A stretch of 64,000 nt of DNA from Trebonia kvetii (GCF_007827045.1 NZ_RPFW01000003.1:744001-808000); one strand, 5' to 3'; shown: positions 16,645 through 25,365, numbered from the stretch's first letter. Notes: a model not told the origin generated them from the letters alone. A program made the numbers and translations.

Positions 16645-17018
16645 GGCAGCCCAGATAGCGCGGCGCGCACCTCGATCGTCTGCCCGGGGTTCATCGGCAT
16701 CCGCCTGGCCCAGTCGAGCGCCGCGTCCAGGTCATCGACGTCGACCAGGTAGAACCCGAGCAGGTGCTCCTTGGTCTCCATGAACGGGCCGTCGGTGATC
16801 ACCCGGTCCCCGTTCTGCACCCGGAAGCTGGTGGCCGTCTCGTCATGCGTGAGCTGCTCCGCCCCGGCGAACACGCCGGCGTCGCGCAATGCCCTGGTGT
16901 AGTCCACCCACGGCCCGGTCGCGGTGGTGCTGGCCGCGGCGGCCTGCCGCATCGCGGCGACAGTGTCGGCGTACTCCTCCGGCGTGGTCTGCGAGTAGAT
17001 CAGCAGTGCGTACTTCAT
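16620..17018 (-). CDS. DGPF/YCII-domain protein, partner of ECF42
   Basis: A 132-residue protein beginning MKYALLIYSQ and carrying the diagnostic DGPF motif (VITDGPFMETKEHLLGFYLV, about residue 65-84). The YCII-like fold is a small alpha/beta dimer. ATG at 17018 has GGGAGG nine bases upstream. The 3' end overlaps the sigma factor start. Conserved neighbourhood with ECF42 suggests a shared signalling role; biochemical function unknown. Confidence 0.93.
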   Translation of the reverse strand: MKYALLIYSQTTPEEYADTVAAMRQAAAASTTATGPWVDYTRALRDAGVFAGAEQLTHDETATSFRVQNGDRVITDGPFMETKEHLLGFYLVDVDDLDAALDWARRMPMNPGQTIEVRAALSGLPWQRVLTE

Positions 17019-17157
17019 GGTTCGCTGCCTCCCGTGGTCATGGTTCCCCATAACCACGGCGCGAACGGACGAATATCGACAGGCGGCGGGTCTATTTTTG
17101 GAAGTGCGGGTAAATGTGAGCTTCCCGTTTCCGACGGCTCAACGTTGAGAGGCCGCG

Positions 17158-17658
17158 ATGTACCAGCGATTCCCGGGCGATGCCGCCCCGCCCCAAGAGC
17201 CAGCTTCGCCGGCGACCGTCCCGCAGTCCGTCCTGCGGGCCGTTCAGGTCATGTACGTCGGCCTGGCGGCGAGCCTGCTCGGCATCATCATCGACTTGAC
17301 CACGCTCTCCTCGACGCGCAGCGAGATACTCAAGCGCAACCCGAGCTTTACGACGGCGCAGGTCAACACGGCCGAGCACGTGGAAGTCGGGTTTCTCGTC
17401 GTCGGCGGCCTGATCGGCGCCGCGCTGTGGCTCTGGATGGCGCAGAGCTGCAAGGCGGGCAAGGGCTGGGCGCGAGTGGTCTCCACCGTGTTCTTCGCCA
17501 TCGACACGGTCAGCGTGCTCGTCGGCGCCACCGGGGTGCAGGGCGGCGGCCTTGCCCGCTTCTACGGGTTTGTCGTCTGGGTGATCGGGCTGGTGGCGAT
17601 CATCCTGCTGTGGCAGCGCTCGTCGTCGGACTACTTCCGCAGCCCACCGCGCTACTAG
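17158..17658 (+). CDS. Four-helix membrane protein of unknown function
   Basis: A 166-residue integral membrane protein. A Pro-rich cytosolic N-terminus is followed by about four hydrophobic helices near residues 27-50, 72-92, 102-122 and 128-148, with a polar loop STRSEILKRNPSFTTAQVN between the first two. It resembles small DUF-type actinobacterial membrane proteins, but I do not recognise a named family. ATG at 17158 has GAGAGG upstream. It is divergent from the DGPF/ECF42 pair across 139 bases, so shared regulation is possible. Confidence 0.7.
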   Translation: MYQRFPGDAAPPQEPASPATVPQSVLRAVQVMYVGLAASLLGIIIDLTTLSSTRSEILKRNPSFTTAQVNTAEHVEVGFLVVGGLIGAALWLWMAQSCKAGKGWARVVSTVFFAIDTVSVLVGATGVQGGGLARFYGFVVWVIGLVAIILLWQRSSSDYFRSPPRY

Positions 17659-17667
17659 CGGCTTTAC

Positions 17668-18249
17668 CTACTGGACCGCGGCGGCCGGGTCGACCTTGGC
17701 GAAGCCGCGCACGTCGGGGAACGGCTCAGGGTCGCCCGGCTTCAGGTTCACCTGGAACGTGTTGAGCAGCATCGCCAGCATGGAGAAGTTGCCGAGGCAG
17801 CCGATGATGTCGACAAGGCCCGCCTCGTCCCACTCGGCAAGTGCGGCGTCGAACGTTGCCTGGTCGACGAAGTGGTCGCGCAGGATCTGCGTGGCGAGCG
17901 TGTAGAGCAGCTGCTCGTCGGCGTGCGCGAAGCGCGGCACCTCGTTGTTCGCGAGCTCCTTGATGGACTCGGCGGACACGCCGGCCTCGATCGCCTTCTT
18001 GTGGTGCGCGTTCCACGAGTACTGCGCGTCGAAGTGCCTGGCCGCGATCAGCAGCGACAGCTCACGCAGCCGCTCGTTGATGTGCGAGTCGAACCGGCAG
18101 TACGCGCCGAGCGCGTCGACCTTTTCCGCGAGCTCGGGCGAGCGCAGCCAGATGAGGAAGGGCCCGCGGGTCGCGCCGCGCTTGGCGGCGATGGCGTCGC
18201 TGATCTCCTGCTGGCGCGGGGTGAGCTCGGTAAGGGCGGGCAGGCGCAT
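17668..18249 (-). CDS. Carboxymuconolactone decarboxylase (AhpD-like) family protein
   Basis: A 193-residue protein of the CMD/AhpD fold. The core helix bundle shows [20 protein letters not shown] followed by [13 protein letters not shown], where CMD proteins carry E-x(n)-C/W-x2-H elements; the redox Cys pair of AhpD is absent. It may act as a small-molecule decarboxylase or hydrolase. ATG at 18249 has GAGGA eight bases upstream. Convergent with the membrane protein gene (10-base gap) and divergent from the cupin gene. Confidence 0.82.
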   Translation of the reverse strand: MRLPALTELTPRQQEISDAIAAKRGATRGPFLIWLRSPELAEKVDALGAYCRFDSHINERLRELSLLIAARHFDAQYSWNAHHKKAIEAGVSAESIKELANNEVPRFAHADEQLLYTLATQILRDHFVDQATFDAALAEWDEAGLVDIIGCLGNFSMLAMLLNTFQVNLKPGDPEPFPDVRGFAKVDPAAAVQ

Positions 18250-18382
18250 GGATGGGTTCCTCATCGTCGGATCGTCGCTTTATTCACGATCATTGTGGCC
18301 GGTGCGGTGTGGCCTGCGCGGAACGCTAAGTATGCACGCCAGGCCGGCCGGCCCGGCCGTCTGCCGCTATAGCCTCACGCCC

Positions 18383-18796
18383 ATGACGGTCATCAAAGTT
18401 GAGAACGTGGAGCGGCTTGGCCGTGGCGGCGGCGTGGTCACCATCCCGCTGATCACCAAGCAGTCCGCCGCGGAAGAGAACCTGATCACCACCGGCATCA
18501 GCACCTACCCGGTGGGCACCGGCGCGCCGTACCACTCGCACAACTGCGACGAGCACGTGACGCTGCTCGAGGGCGACGCCGAGGTGGAGATCGAGGGCGC
18601 CGGCACGGTCACGCTGGTGCCGAACGACACGACGTACGTGAAGGCGGGCATCTTCCACAAGTTCACCAACGTCAGCGACACCGTGCCGATGAAGATCCTG
18701 TGGGTCTACAGCTCCGCCTATGTCACCCGGACCTTCTACGACACCGGCGAGACCGTCGAGCACCTGTCGCCGGCCGACGCCATGGTCAAGGACTAG
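18383..18796 (+). CDS. Cupin-domain protein
   Basis: A 137-residue single-domain cupin. Motif 1 appears as [21 protein letters not shown] with metal-binding His residues and a Glu/Gly turn; motif 2 as [11 protein letters not shown]. This is a typical small metal-binding beta barrel, either an enzyme such as an isomerase or dioxygenase, or a ligand-binding protein. ATG at 18383 lies 134 bases from the divergent CMD gene. No further evidence on substrate. Confidence 0.85.
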   Translation: MTVIKVENVERLGRGGGVVTIPLITKQSAAEENLITTGISTYPVGTGAPYHSHNCDEHVTLLEGDAEVEIEGAGTVTLVPNDTTYVKAGIFHKFTNVSDTVPMKILWVYSSAYVTRTFYDTGETVEHLSPADAMVKD

Positions 18797-18929
18797 GCGG
18801 CGACCCGTCGCTCCATCTCGTCTCCACAGCTCCTGCACTCGGGCCCCACCCGCCTCTGCGAGGGTGAATGTCCTGGCCGGCGCCGATGCCGGCCGGCGAC
18901 AGGATCGACGAACCCCCCGAGGAGGAAGG

Positions 18930-19640
18930 ATGACTGCCAAGTCACCGACCATCAGCCCGAGCCCCCAAACGACCGCAAGCGGCGCGCTTCCCGTCGCAGT
19001 CTCGGTCCTCGCCGTGACGGCCCGACCCGGCCAGGAGTCGGCCGACCTCGGTGGCATCCTCCAGGTGTTCCGCGGCAGCGGCGCGCGCCTGAGCCTGCTC
19101 TGCATGACCCGCGGGGAGGCAACCCCGGTCGGGCTTGGCGCCGCGCGGGCCGAGGCGGTGCGGCCCTGGGAGGTCCAGATGGCGGCCTCGATCCTCGGCG
19201 TCCACGAGGTCACTGTCGCGAATTACCGTGACGGCGCCCTGCACCAGCACCGCCCCGCCGAACTGGCGGAACGGATCGGCCGCGCGGTCCGCCGGCACGC
19301 ACCGGACATGGTGCTCGTCGTCGCACCCGAGGCGGGTGACGTCGGCGACCTCGCCGTCGCCCAGGCCGCATCGGTCGTCGCGGCCCAGGCAGGAGTGCCT
19401 CTCGTGGCCCGCACCAGGCACGACGCACCATGCTCGTGGACGGTCCCGCTCGGCGAGAGCGCGGAGATCATCAGGGCGATCCAGCACTCCGCCGTCGCGG
19501 CGCACGCCAGCCAGCCGGAGCTGCTCAGGGCGGTGATCGGGCGGCTCGACCTGCTCGAGGACACCGAGCCGCTGCGCTGGCTGCGGTTCCCGCGGCGAAC
19601 CCCGGCGCAGCGCAGCCCGGGCTACATCACCGCCGGCTAG
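18930..19640 (+). CDS. Degenerate PIG-L/LmbE-fold protein
   Basis: A 236-residue protein with the LmbE/PIG-L deacetylase fold: an N-terminal strand VSVLAVTARPGQESADLGG in the place of the AHPDDE motif, LSLLCMTRGEATPVGL after it, and the R-x2-E region ARAEAVRPWEVQMAASILGV. The metal ligands His and the two Asp of AHPDDE are replaced (ARPGQE), so zinc deacetylase activity is unlikely. ATG at 18930 has GGAGGAAGG directly upstream. It follows the cupin gene by 133 bases. Could be a binding or regulatory derivative of the MshB-type enzymes. Confidence 0.75.
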   Translation: MTAKSPTISPSPQTTASGALPVAVSVLAVTARPGQESADLGGILQVFRGSGARLSLLCMTRGEATPVGLGAARAEAVRPWEVQMAASILGVHEVTVANYRDGALHQHRPAELAERIGRAVRRHAPDMVLVVAPEAGDVGDLAVAQAASVVAAQAGVPLVARTRHDAPCSWTVPLGESAEIIRAIQHSAVAAHASQPELLRAVIGRLDLLEDTEPLRWLRFPRRTPAQRSPGYITAG

Positions 19641-19690
19641 CGCTGTGCGCATCGGCACCGCCGCAACCACAGGCATGCGATCCCCGAGTA

Positions 19691-19719
19691 TTGACAGTTT
19701 TTTTACGCTTTAGTTCAAC
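19691..19719 (+). promoter_or_regulatory. Possible sigma-70-type promoter for the beta-helix gene
   Basis: A consensus -35 TTGACA at 19691 is followed by an AT-rich spacer and a weak -10 (TTCAAC at 19714 with 17-bp spacing), about 80 bases before the start at 19795. The -35 is clear, the -10 is not. Confidence 0.35.
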
Positions 19720-19794
19720 TCCTAGTCTTCACTTGCGCACGCTGTGCGTCATAGATTCCCCCTGGTGGGAACTCCCAGCACAGCGAGGTGCCTT

Positions 19795-21636
19795 ATGCAT
19801 AGAATCGCTCGTCTTGTGGTCAGCGCGGCGCTGTTGGGCGCCGCCGGGCTGACCGCGACAGCCATGGGGGCGGAGCACGCAAGCGCGGACCCGTCACCGG
19901 CAAGTCTCTGCCCGGACGCCGTCACTGCGACGTTCGGCCCGAATGTCTGTGTCTTCACGCCGTCCATGCCGCAGGCCGCCATCCAGGCGGACGCCGACGC
20001 CATCTACGCCCAGCAGACCGACAACGAGATGGGCACCGCGCGTTACGCGCTGCTCTTCGAGCCGGGTACCTACGGATCCGCGACCAGCCCGCTGGACATC
20101 CGGGTCGGCTATTACACCGAGGTCGACGGCCTAGGCCAGGACCCGTCGGGCGTCCTCATCAACGGTGGCGTGACCGCCATCGGCAAGAACGGCAGCGGAG
20201 CGCTAGACACCTTCTGGCGTTCGGTTTCCAACTTGACCATCCATGTCGTCCCCACCGCGGACGCCTGCCACACCGGCAACGAGATGTGGGCGGTCTCGCA
20301 GGCGGCCCCGATGCGCCGGGTCGATGTCAAGGACTTCACCACCTTCATGCCGTACTGCGAGAACCCGAACTACGCCAGCGGCGGCTTCGTGGCCGATTCG
20401 AAGCTGGAGGGCGGCGCGCTCAACGGGTCGCAGCAGCAGTTCTACGTCCGCAACACTGACCTGGGCACCGGCGGCTGGTCCAACTACGTGTGGAACCAGG
20501 TCTTCTCCGGCGACATCAACGCGCCCGCGCAGGACTTCGGCGCTGGCGCTGCCTACACCACGCTCGCGCAGACGCCGGTGAGCAGGGAGAAGCCCTACCT
20601 GTACATCGACGGCTCGGGCGCCTGGAACGTCTTCGTGCCGTCACCCCAAACCAACTCGGCGGGCCCCACGTGGGCCAGCGGGCACACGCCAGGCACCTCG
20701 ATCCCACTGTCGAAGTTCTTCGTCGCCTCGCCGTCCGACTCGGTCAGCAAGATCAACAACGCGCTGTCCCGCGGCCTCAACCTGCTGCTCACACCCGGCG
20801 TCTACAACGTTGACTCGCAGATCAAGGTCAAGCGGGCTGACACGGTGGTCCAGGGCCTGGGCTTCGCCACTCTGACAGCGGGCAACGGCAACTCGGTCCT
20901 CACCACCGCCGACGTGCCCGGCATCGACATCTCTGGCCTCCTTGTCGATGCCGGACCGGTCAACTCGCCGGTGCTCGTGCAGATCGGCACGCTGAACGGC
21001 AACAACGGCCAGCCGCACAACCGGCCGGACGACCCGACGGCACTGCAGGACGTGTTCTTCCGCGTCGGCGGACCGCACGTCGGCAAGGCGACCGTCTCCC
21101 TCTTGGTCAACACCGACAACACCATCCTCGATGACCTGTGGATCTGGCGTGCCGACCACGGCGTGGCCGGCTCGGTCGGCTGGACCGTCAACACGGCCGA
21201 CACCGGCCTGGTGGTGACCGGCGACCACGTCACCGCGACAGGACTGTTCGTCGAGCACTTCCAGAAGTACAACGTCATCTGGGCCGGCGAGCACGGCGAA
21301 GTCATCTTCTTCCAGAACGAGCTGCCCTACGACCCGCCGACCCAGGCCGACTACGAGCACAACGGCGTGCTCGGCTGGGCGGCCTTCAAGGTGGCCGACT
21401 GGGTGCGATCGTTCCAGGGTTACGGCATGGGCAGCTACATCTTCACCAACGTGAACCCGGACATCCACGTCTCGCACTCCTTCGAGGTGCCGGTCACGCC
21501 GGGCGTCCAGATGAACGACCTGCTCACGATCAACCTCAGCGGTCCCGGCACCATCGACCACGTCATCAACGACACCGGCGGTCCGGTGAGCTCCGCCAAC
21601 AAGGACGTGGCCAGCCAGGTCGTCAGCTACCCGTGA
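19795..21636 (+). CDS. Secreted right-handed beta-helix protein
   Basis: A 613-residue exported protein. The signal peptide MHRIARLVVSAALLG ends after ASA near residue 32. The mature part has repeating short strands with Asn/Asp turns typical of a parallel beta-helix (VVQGLGFATLTAGNGNSVL, GIDISGLLVDAG, GVAGSVGWTVNTADTGLVV), as in pectate-lyase-like proteins. Catalytic residues cannot be assigned. Homologous secreted actinobacterial proteins carry inconsistent names. ATG at 19795 has GAGGTG upstream; a longer frame from 19744 would spoil the signal peptide. A strong terminator follows. Confidence 0.8.
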   Translation: MHRIARLVVSAALLGAAGLTATAMGAEHASADPSPASLCPDAVTATFGPNVCVFTPSMPQAAIQADADAIYAQQTDNEMGTARYALLFEPGTYGSATSPLDIRVGYYTEVDGLGQDPSGVLINGGVTAIGKNGSGALDTFWRSVSNLTIHVVPTADACHTGNEMWAVSQAAPMRRVDVKDFTTFMPYCENPNYASGGFVADSKLEGGALNGSQQQFYVRNTDLGTGGWSNYVWNQVFSGDINAPAQDFGAGAAYTTLAQTPVSREKPYLYIDGSGAWNVFVPSPQTNSAGPTWASGHTPGTSIPLSKFFVASPSDSVSKINNALSRGLNLLLTPGVYNVDSQIKVKRADTVVQGLGFATLTAGNGNSVLTTADVPGIDISGLLVDAGPVNSPVLVQIGTLNGNNGQPHNRPDDPTALQDVFFRVGGPHVGKATVSLLVNTDNTILDDLWIWRADHGVAGSVGWTVNTADTGLVVTGDHVTATGLFVEHFQKYNVIWAGEHGEVIFFQNELPYDPPTQADYEHNGVLGWAAFKVADWVRSFQGYGMGSYIFTNVNPDIHVSHSFEVPVTPGVQMNDLLTINLSGPGTIDHVINDTGGPVSSANKDVASQVVSYP

Positions 21637-21668
21637 TCTAGCGGTTCGGTTACTGACGCGTTAACGAA

Positions 21669-21715
21669 AGATGCCTTCGGTGCCGCCGACGCGGCACCGA
21701 AGGCATCTTCGTTTT
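21669..21715 (+). terminator. Rho-independent terminator after the beta-helix gene
   Basis: Perfect 18-bp stem (arms 21669-21686 and 21691-21708), loop CGAC, followed by TCGTTTT. It also lies 14 bases past the stop of the convergent alpha/beta hydrolase gene, so it probably works in both directions. Confidence 0.9.
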
Positions 21716-21728
21716 CTCGAGCTCCGGT

Positions 21729-22511
21729 TCAGCCGGCCGCGACGTCCTTCAGGAAGCTCGCGACCGCGTCGTTGAACAGCTGCGGCGTCTCCCAGTACAT
21801 CGAGTGCGGCGCACCCGTCACAACCTCGACGCGCGCAGACGGCAGCAGCTCGCCCGCGCGCCGCACCGTGGCAGGCGACAGCACCGCATCCTTCTCGCCG
21901 GCGAGCAGCATGATCGGGAACGGCGCGACGGAAAGCTCCTCAACCGAGGGCCCGTCGGTATTCAGGTTCCGCAGGTCCTGCATCTTGGCCGTGTTCAACG
22001 TGCCCATCTGCCGGAACAGGAACGCCAGGTCGGGCCGCTGCGCCCGGAATTCGGGGGTGAGCAGCCGGTCGAGCACGGGAAGCCGCTCGGCGCGCGCCCG
22101 GTCCGCCTTGACCAGCGCGGTGAGCTCCTCGTTCTGCAGCCCGCCAAGCGAGTGCGCCAGGATGACGCCCGAAGCACGGTCCGGCCGGTCAAGCGCGGCG
22201 CGCAGCGCGGCCGCCGCGCCGATCGACTGGCCGACGAGGACCGCGCGCTGCGGGCCGCCGTCGTTCGCGACCGCGTCGAGCACCGCGACGATGTCGCCGG
22301 GGAAGTTCCGCGCGTCGTGGTCCGACTCCCAGCGGGAGTTGCCGAAGCCCCGCAGGTCCACGGTGATGACGCAGTACGCCGGCGACAGCGCCGCCACCTG
22401 CTGCCACCAGGCGGCATGGTGCCCGCCCGACCCGTGCACGAATAGCACGGCGGGACCCGACCCGTGGACCTCGTAGTAGATCCGCGCGTCGCCGGAAAGA
22501 GCGATGGCCAT
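21729..22511 (-). CDS. Alpha/beta hydrolase (meta-cleavage-product hydrolase-like)
   Basis: A 260-residue alpha/beta hydrolase. Oxyanion region VLFVHGSGGHHAAWWQQV, nucleophile elbow VLVGQSIGAAAAL (Ser about residue 93), acid LLAGEKDAVLSP and His in GAPHSMYWETP are all in place. As last gene of an operon with two VOC proteins, an FAH hydrolase and an aldehyde dehydrogenase, it probably cleaves the ring-fission product (C-C hydrolase) or an enol-lactone. ATG at 22511 has AAGGA upstream and lies five bases after the VOC stop; the longer Arg/Pro-rich reading is rejected. Confidence 0.87.
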   Translation of the reverse strand: MAIALSGDARIYYEVHGSGPAVLFVHGSGGHHAAWWQQVAALSPAYCVITVDLRGFGNSRWESDHDARNFPGDIVAVLDAVANDGGPQRAVLVGQSIGAAAALRAALDRPDRASGVILAHSLGGLQNEELTALVKADRARAERLPVLDRLLTPEFRAQRPDLAFLFRQMGTLNTAKMQDLRNLNTDGPSVEELSVAPFPIMLLAGEKDAVLSPATVRRAGELLPSARVEVVTGAPHSMYWETPQLFNDAVASFLKDVAAG

Positions 22512-22515
22512 GCGA

Positions 22516-23004
22516 CTACCGTCCTTCGGCGGGGGCCAGTTCGGCGCGCGCCTGCTCGGCGGACTCGGCACTGCCGGGAAGGCCGCTGTCAGCTGAAGCA
22601 GGCGCGGACGCGGCCTCCTTCTTGGGCACCGGCGGGTACGGCCGCCGCTCATGGAAGACCAGCTCGATCATCGTGTGGTCCGGGTCGTGGATGTAGCAGA
22701 ACTGCGAGTTGTTCTCCGGCCTGGTGATCACCCGGGTGTGCCGGATGCCCACCTTGTCCAGGTGCTCGAGAAAGCCGTCCCAGTCCTCCACCTCGACGGC
22801 GAAGTGGTACGGCGCCATCCGGTCCATCTCTTCCACCGGGGTGAAGTGCAGGTCGAAGTTTCCCCTGGTCATCAGCACGACCTTGGTGTTCGACTTCGGC
22901 TTGATGTACTTCATGCCGAACACCTTCGAGTACCACTCAATGGTCCGCTCGGGGTTCGTGGTCGGGAAATTCACATGATGGATGAATGCTGGTTTGTCGC
23001 TCAT
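22516..23004 (-). CDS. VOC-family (glyoxalase/extradiol dioxygenase-like) protein
   Basis: A 162-residue vicinal-oxygen-chelate protein. A full metal triad is visible: His in IHHVNFPTTNPERTIEWY, His in PYHFAVEVEDWDG, Glu in HTMIELVFHE. Residues after about 128 form an Ala/Glu/Pro-rich tail with no fold. It probably acts as a small dioxygenase or isomerase in the aromatic pathway. The ATG overlaps the FAH gene stop (ATGA, 23001-23004). Confidence 0.88.
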   Translation of the reverse strand: MSDKPAFIHHVNFPTTNPERTIEWYSKVFGMKYIKPKSNTKVVLMTRGNFDLHFTPVEEMDRMAPYHFAVEVEDWDGFLEHLDKVGIRHTRVITRPENNSQFCYIHDPDHTMIELVFHERRPYPPVPKKEAASAPASADSGLPGSAESAEQARAELAPAEGR

Positions 23005-23777
23005 GGCAGTTTCTCCTCGGTCACCGGGTTCGTCAGCGTTCCGATTCCGTCAATCGTGATCTCGACAACCTGGCCCGGTACCACGGTCGCCGTCTCCTCG
23101 GTTCCCAGCCACAGCACGTCTCCCGGGGAGAGCGTGATGTACCGGGAAATAGCGGATATGTACTCATAAGGCCCGAACAGCATGTCCCCTGTCGGGAACG
23201 ATGCCTTTACCTCGCCGTCCACCCGCACCGTGGTCGTCGCCGCCAGCGGATCGGCGTCCGTGACGATGTACGGCCCCATCGGCTTGAACGTGTCGCTGTT
23301 CTTGCACCGCCAGAACGTCCGGTCGGACCGCTGCCAGCCGCGCGCGCTCACGTCGTTCCCGATCGTCCAGCCGAAGATCCCGTCCCGCGCCTGATCGGGC
23401 GTCACGTGCCGCAGCGTCCGCCCGATGACGGCCACCAGCTCGCCCTCTGCCACCAGCGGCTCGTCGCAGTCAGCCGGCCGCACGATCGGCGACCGGTGCC
23501 CGGTCAGCGCGCTGTTCGCCCGGTACCCGACCTCCGGCCTGTCCGGCACGGTGTGCCCGCCGTAAGCCGCCCGCTCCGCGTGCGCCCGGTAGTTCAGCCC
23601 CGCGCAGAAGAACGTGCCAGGGACTACCGGTGGCAGGAGTCGCAGCTCGCCGACGCGTATCCGCCGCCCGCTCTTCTCCCAGCCCCCGAACGGGTTCCCG
23701 GCAACCGCCGTCGCCATCCCGTCTTCCACCAGCCCGTAAACCGGGCCGTCGGCATCCTCGAACCGGCACCAGATCAT
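23001..23777 (-). CDS. Fumarylacetoacetate hydrolase (FAH) family protein
   Basis: A 258-residue FAH-fold enzyme, the class that includes 2-hydroxyhepta-2,4-diene-1,7-dioate isomerase and acylpyruvate hydrolases. Landmarks are FFCAGLNYRAHAERA, the metal-binding EGELVAVIGR, GWTIGNDVSARGWQ and the C-terminal GDVLWLGTEETATVVPGQVV. It likely hydrates, isomerises or cleaves the ring-opened dienoate. Both ends overlap neighbours by four bases (ATGA), showing tight coupling with the aldehyde dehydrogenase and the VOC gene. Confidence 0.92.
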   Translation of the reverse strand: MIWCRFEDADGPVYGLVEDGMATAVAGNPFGGWEKSGRRIRVGELRLLPPVVPGTFFCAGLNYRAHAERAAYGGHTVPDRPEVGYRANSALTGHRSPIVRPADCDEPLVAEGELVAVIGRTLRHVTPDQARDGIFGWTIGNDVSARGWQRSDRTFWRCKNSDTFKPMGPYIVTDADPLAATTTVRVDGEVKASFPTGDMLFGPYEYISAISRYITLSPGDVLWLGTEETATVVPGQVVEITIDGIGTLTNPVTEEKLP

Positions 23778-25216
23778 GGCTGCAGCCTGTGCGATACGCG
23801 CTTGGTAACCAGGTACCCCTCAAGCCCCTCCGGGCCGCCCTCCCGGCCGTACCCGCTCTCCTTGAACCCTCCCGACGGCGCCTGCGGCACCGACCCGCCG
23901 CAGTGGTTGATCGACAGGATGCCCGCCTCATAGCCCGCGATCAGCTTCTCCGCCGTGGCCGCCGAATCCGTGTACGCGTAGGCGGCGAGCCCGAACGGCA
24001 GCGAGTTCGCCACCTCGAGCGCCTCGTCCAGGTCGTCGAACGCCGCCACCGGCGCGACAGGACCGAAGGGCTCCTCACTCAGCAGCGCCGCATTCGCCGG
24101 CACGTCGGTCAGCACCGTCGGCTGGTAGAAGAACCCTGTGCCGTCGACCGCCTTGCCGCCGGTGGCGACCTTCGCGCCCAGGCTGACCGCGTCCTCGACC
24201 AGCTTGCTCACCGCCGCCAGCCGCCGGTGGCTGACCATCGGCCCCATCTGCACGCCCGGCTCGAGCCCGTTGCCGACCTTGATCGCGGCCATCGCCTCGG
24301 TGAACGCGGCCGTGAAGTCGTCGTAGATCCGCCGGTCCACCAGGAACCGGCTCGGCGACGTGCACACCTGCCCGGCGTTCACGATCTTCGCCCGAACCGC
24401 CGTCTTCGCCGCCTTGACCGGGTCGGTGTCCGCGCAGACGATCACCGGCGCGTGCCCGCCAAGCTCCATGTGCGCCGGCTTCATGGCGCTCGCGGCCAGC
24501 CCGGCCAGGTGCTTGCCGACGGGGATCGACCCGGTGAACGCGATGAACCTGATCGCCGGGTCGGGGATCACCCGCCGGGAGATCTCGTCCGGCACGCCGA
24601 ACAGCAGGTTGAGCACCCCGGCCGGCAGCCCCGCGTCCGCGAAGGCCTTAACGAGCAGCGAGACCGTGCCCGGCACCTCCTCCGACGGCTTGATCACGAT
24701 CGAGCAGCCCGCCGCGAGCGCCGCCGAGATCTTCCGCATCGGCCCGCCCGCCGGGAAGTTCCACGGCACGAACGCGCCCACCGGACCCACCGGGGTCACC
24801 CGCACCGACAGGATCTCGTCGGGACCCGACGGGATGATCCGCCCATACGCCCGGCGGCCCTCCTCCGCGTTCCACTGCAGCCCGGTCGCCGCCCGGTGCA
24901 CCTCGCCGGCCGCCTCGGCCAGCGGCTTGCCCTCCTCGAGGGTCATCACCCGGCCGATCTCATCCGCCCGCTGGTGCAGCAGCGCCGCCGCCTTCAGCAG
25001 GATGCCGGACCGGAAGTCGGGCCCCGCGTCACGCCATTTCGGGAACGCCGCCTTGGCCGCCGCGATCGCCGCGTCCACCTGGTCCCCCTCGGCGAAGGGC
25101 ACCCGGCCGAGCACCTCTTCGGTCGCCGGGTTGACGATGTCGTCGCCCCGCCCGCCGGAACCGTCCGTCCACTGGCCGTCGATGTAGAGCCTGATCTCGG
25201 GGTACTCATCGCTCAT
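23774..25216 (-). CDS. Aldehyde dehydrogenase, NAD(P)+-dependent
   Basis: A 480-residue ALDH. Cofactor-binding PWNFPAGGPMRK, general base Glu in HMELGGHAPV (about residue 250), nucleophile Cys in NAGQVCTSPSR (about 284) and the C-terminal GGFKESGYGREGG are intact. In this operon it probably oxidises a ring-fission semialdehyde, comparable to 2-hydroxymuconate or 5-carboxymethyl-2-hydroxymuconate semialdehyde dehydrogenase. ATG at 25216 has AGGAAGG about nine bases upstream. Between it and the VOC gene lies copy 1 of the structured repeat. Confidence 0.93.
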   Translation of the reverse strand: MSDEYPEIRLYIDGQWTDGSGGRGDDIVNPATEEVLGRVPFAEGDQVDAAIAAAKAAFPKWRDAGPDFRSGILLKAAALLHQRADEIGRVMTLEEGKPLAEAAGEVHRAATGLQWNAEEGRRAYGRIIPSGPDEILSVRVTPVGPVGAFVPWNFPAGGPMRKISAALAAGCSIVIKPSEEVPGTVSLLVKAFADAGLPAGVLNLLFGVPDEISRRVIPDPAIRFIAFTGSIPVGKHLAGLAASAMKPAHMELGGHAPVIVCADTDPVKAAKTAVRAKIVNAGQVCTSPSRFLVDRRIYDDFTAAFTEAMAAIKVGNGLEPGVQMGPMVSHRRLAAVSKLVEDAVSLGAKVATGGKAVDGTGFFYQPTVLTDVPANAALLSEEPFGPVAPVAAFDDLDEALEVANSLPFGLAAYAYTDSAATAEKLIAGYEAGILSINHCGGSVPQAPSGGFKESGYGREGGPEGLEGYLVTKRVSHRLQP

Positions 25217-25235
25217 CAGTTTTCACCTTCCTTTC

Positions 25236-25365
25236 GCGGGCCCGATGGCGGTTTTTGCCGTCGGGCGCGCATCGGGGGGTACGGGGGGTCGTCCCCCCGG
25301 GAGATGCAGTCCTGATGCAGGTCCGATACGATGGCGGTTTTTGCCATCGGACCTGCATCAGGACT
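25236..25365 (-). repeat. Structured intra-operon repeat, copy 1
   Basis: Read on the operon (minus) strand. A 17-bp stem (arms 25349-25365 and 25308-25324) starts inside the VOC stop codon. It is topped by the invariant 6-bp tip GATGGC/GCCATC (25343-25348 and 25330-25335), with an A-rich 7-nt loop and the 5-nt bulge GTATC. An invariant G6-ACGA-C6 hairpin follows (25293-25298 and 25283-25288), then a second C6 tract. This copy has an extra imperfect 14-bp hairpin with the same loop (25236-25270). The related copies are at 52592-52682 and 55330-55419. Its stem sequence differs from theirs, but pairing is kept. Confidence 0.8.

Noticed and set aside
25274-25298. G-quadruplex from the two G6 tracts of the repeat
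   Set aside because: Only two G tracts occur close together and a C6 tract follows that pairs with one of them; a hairpin is the simpler structure.
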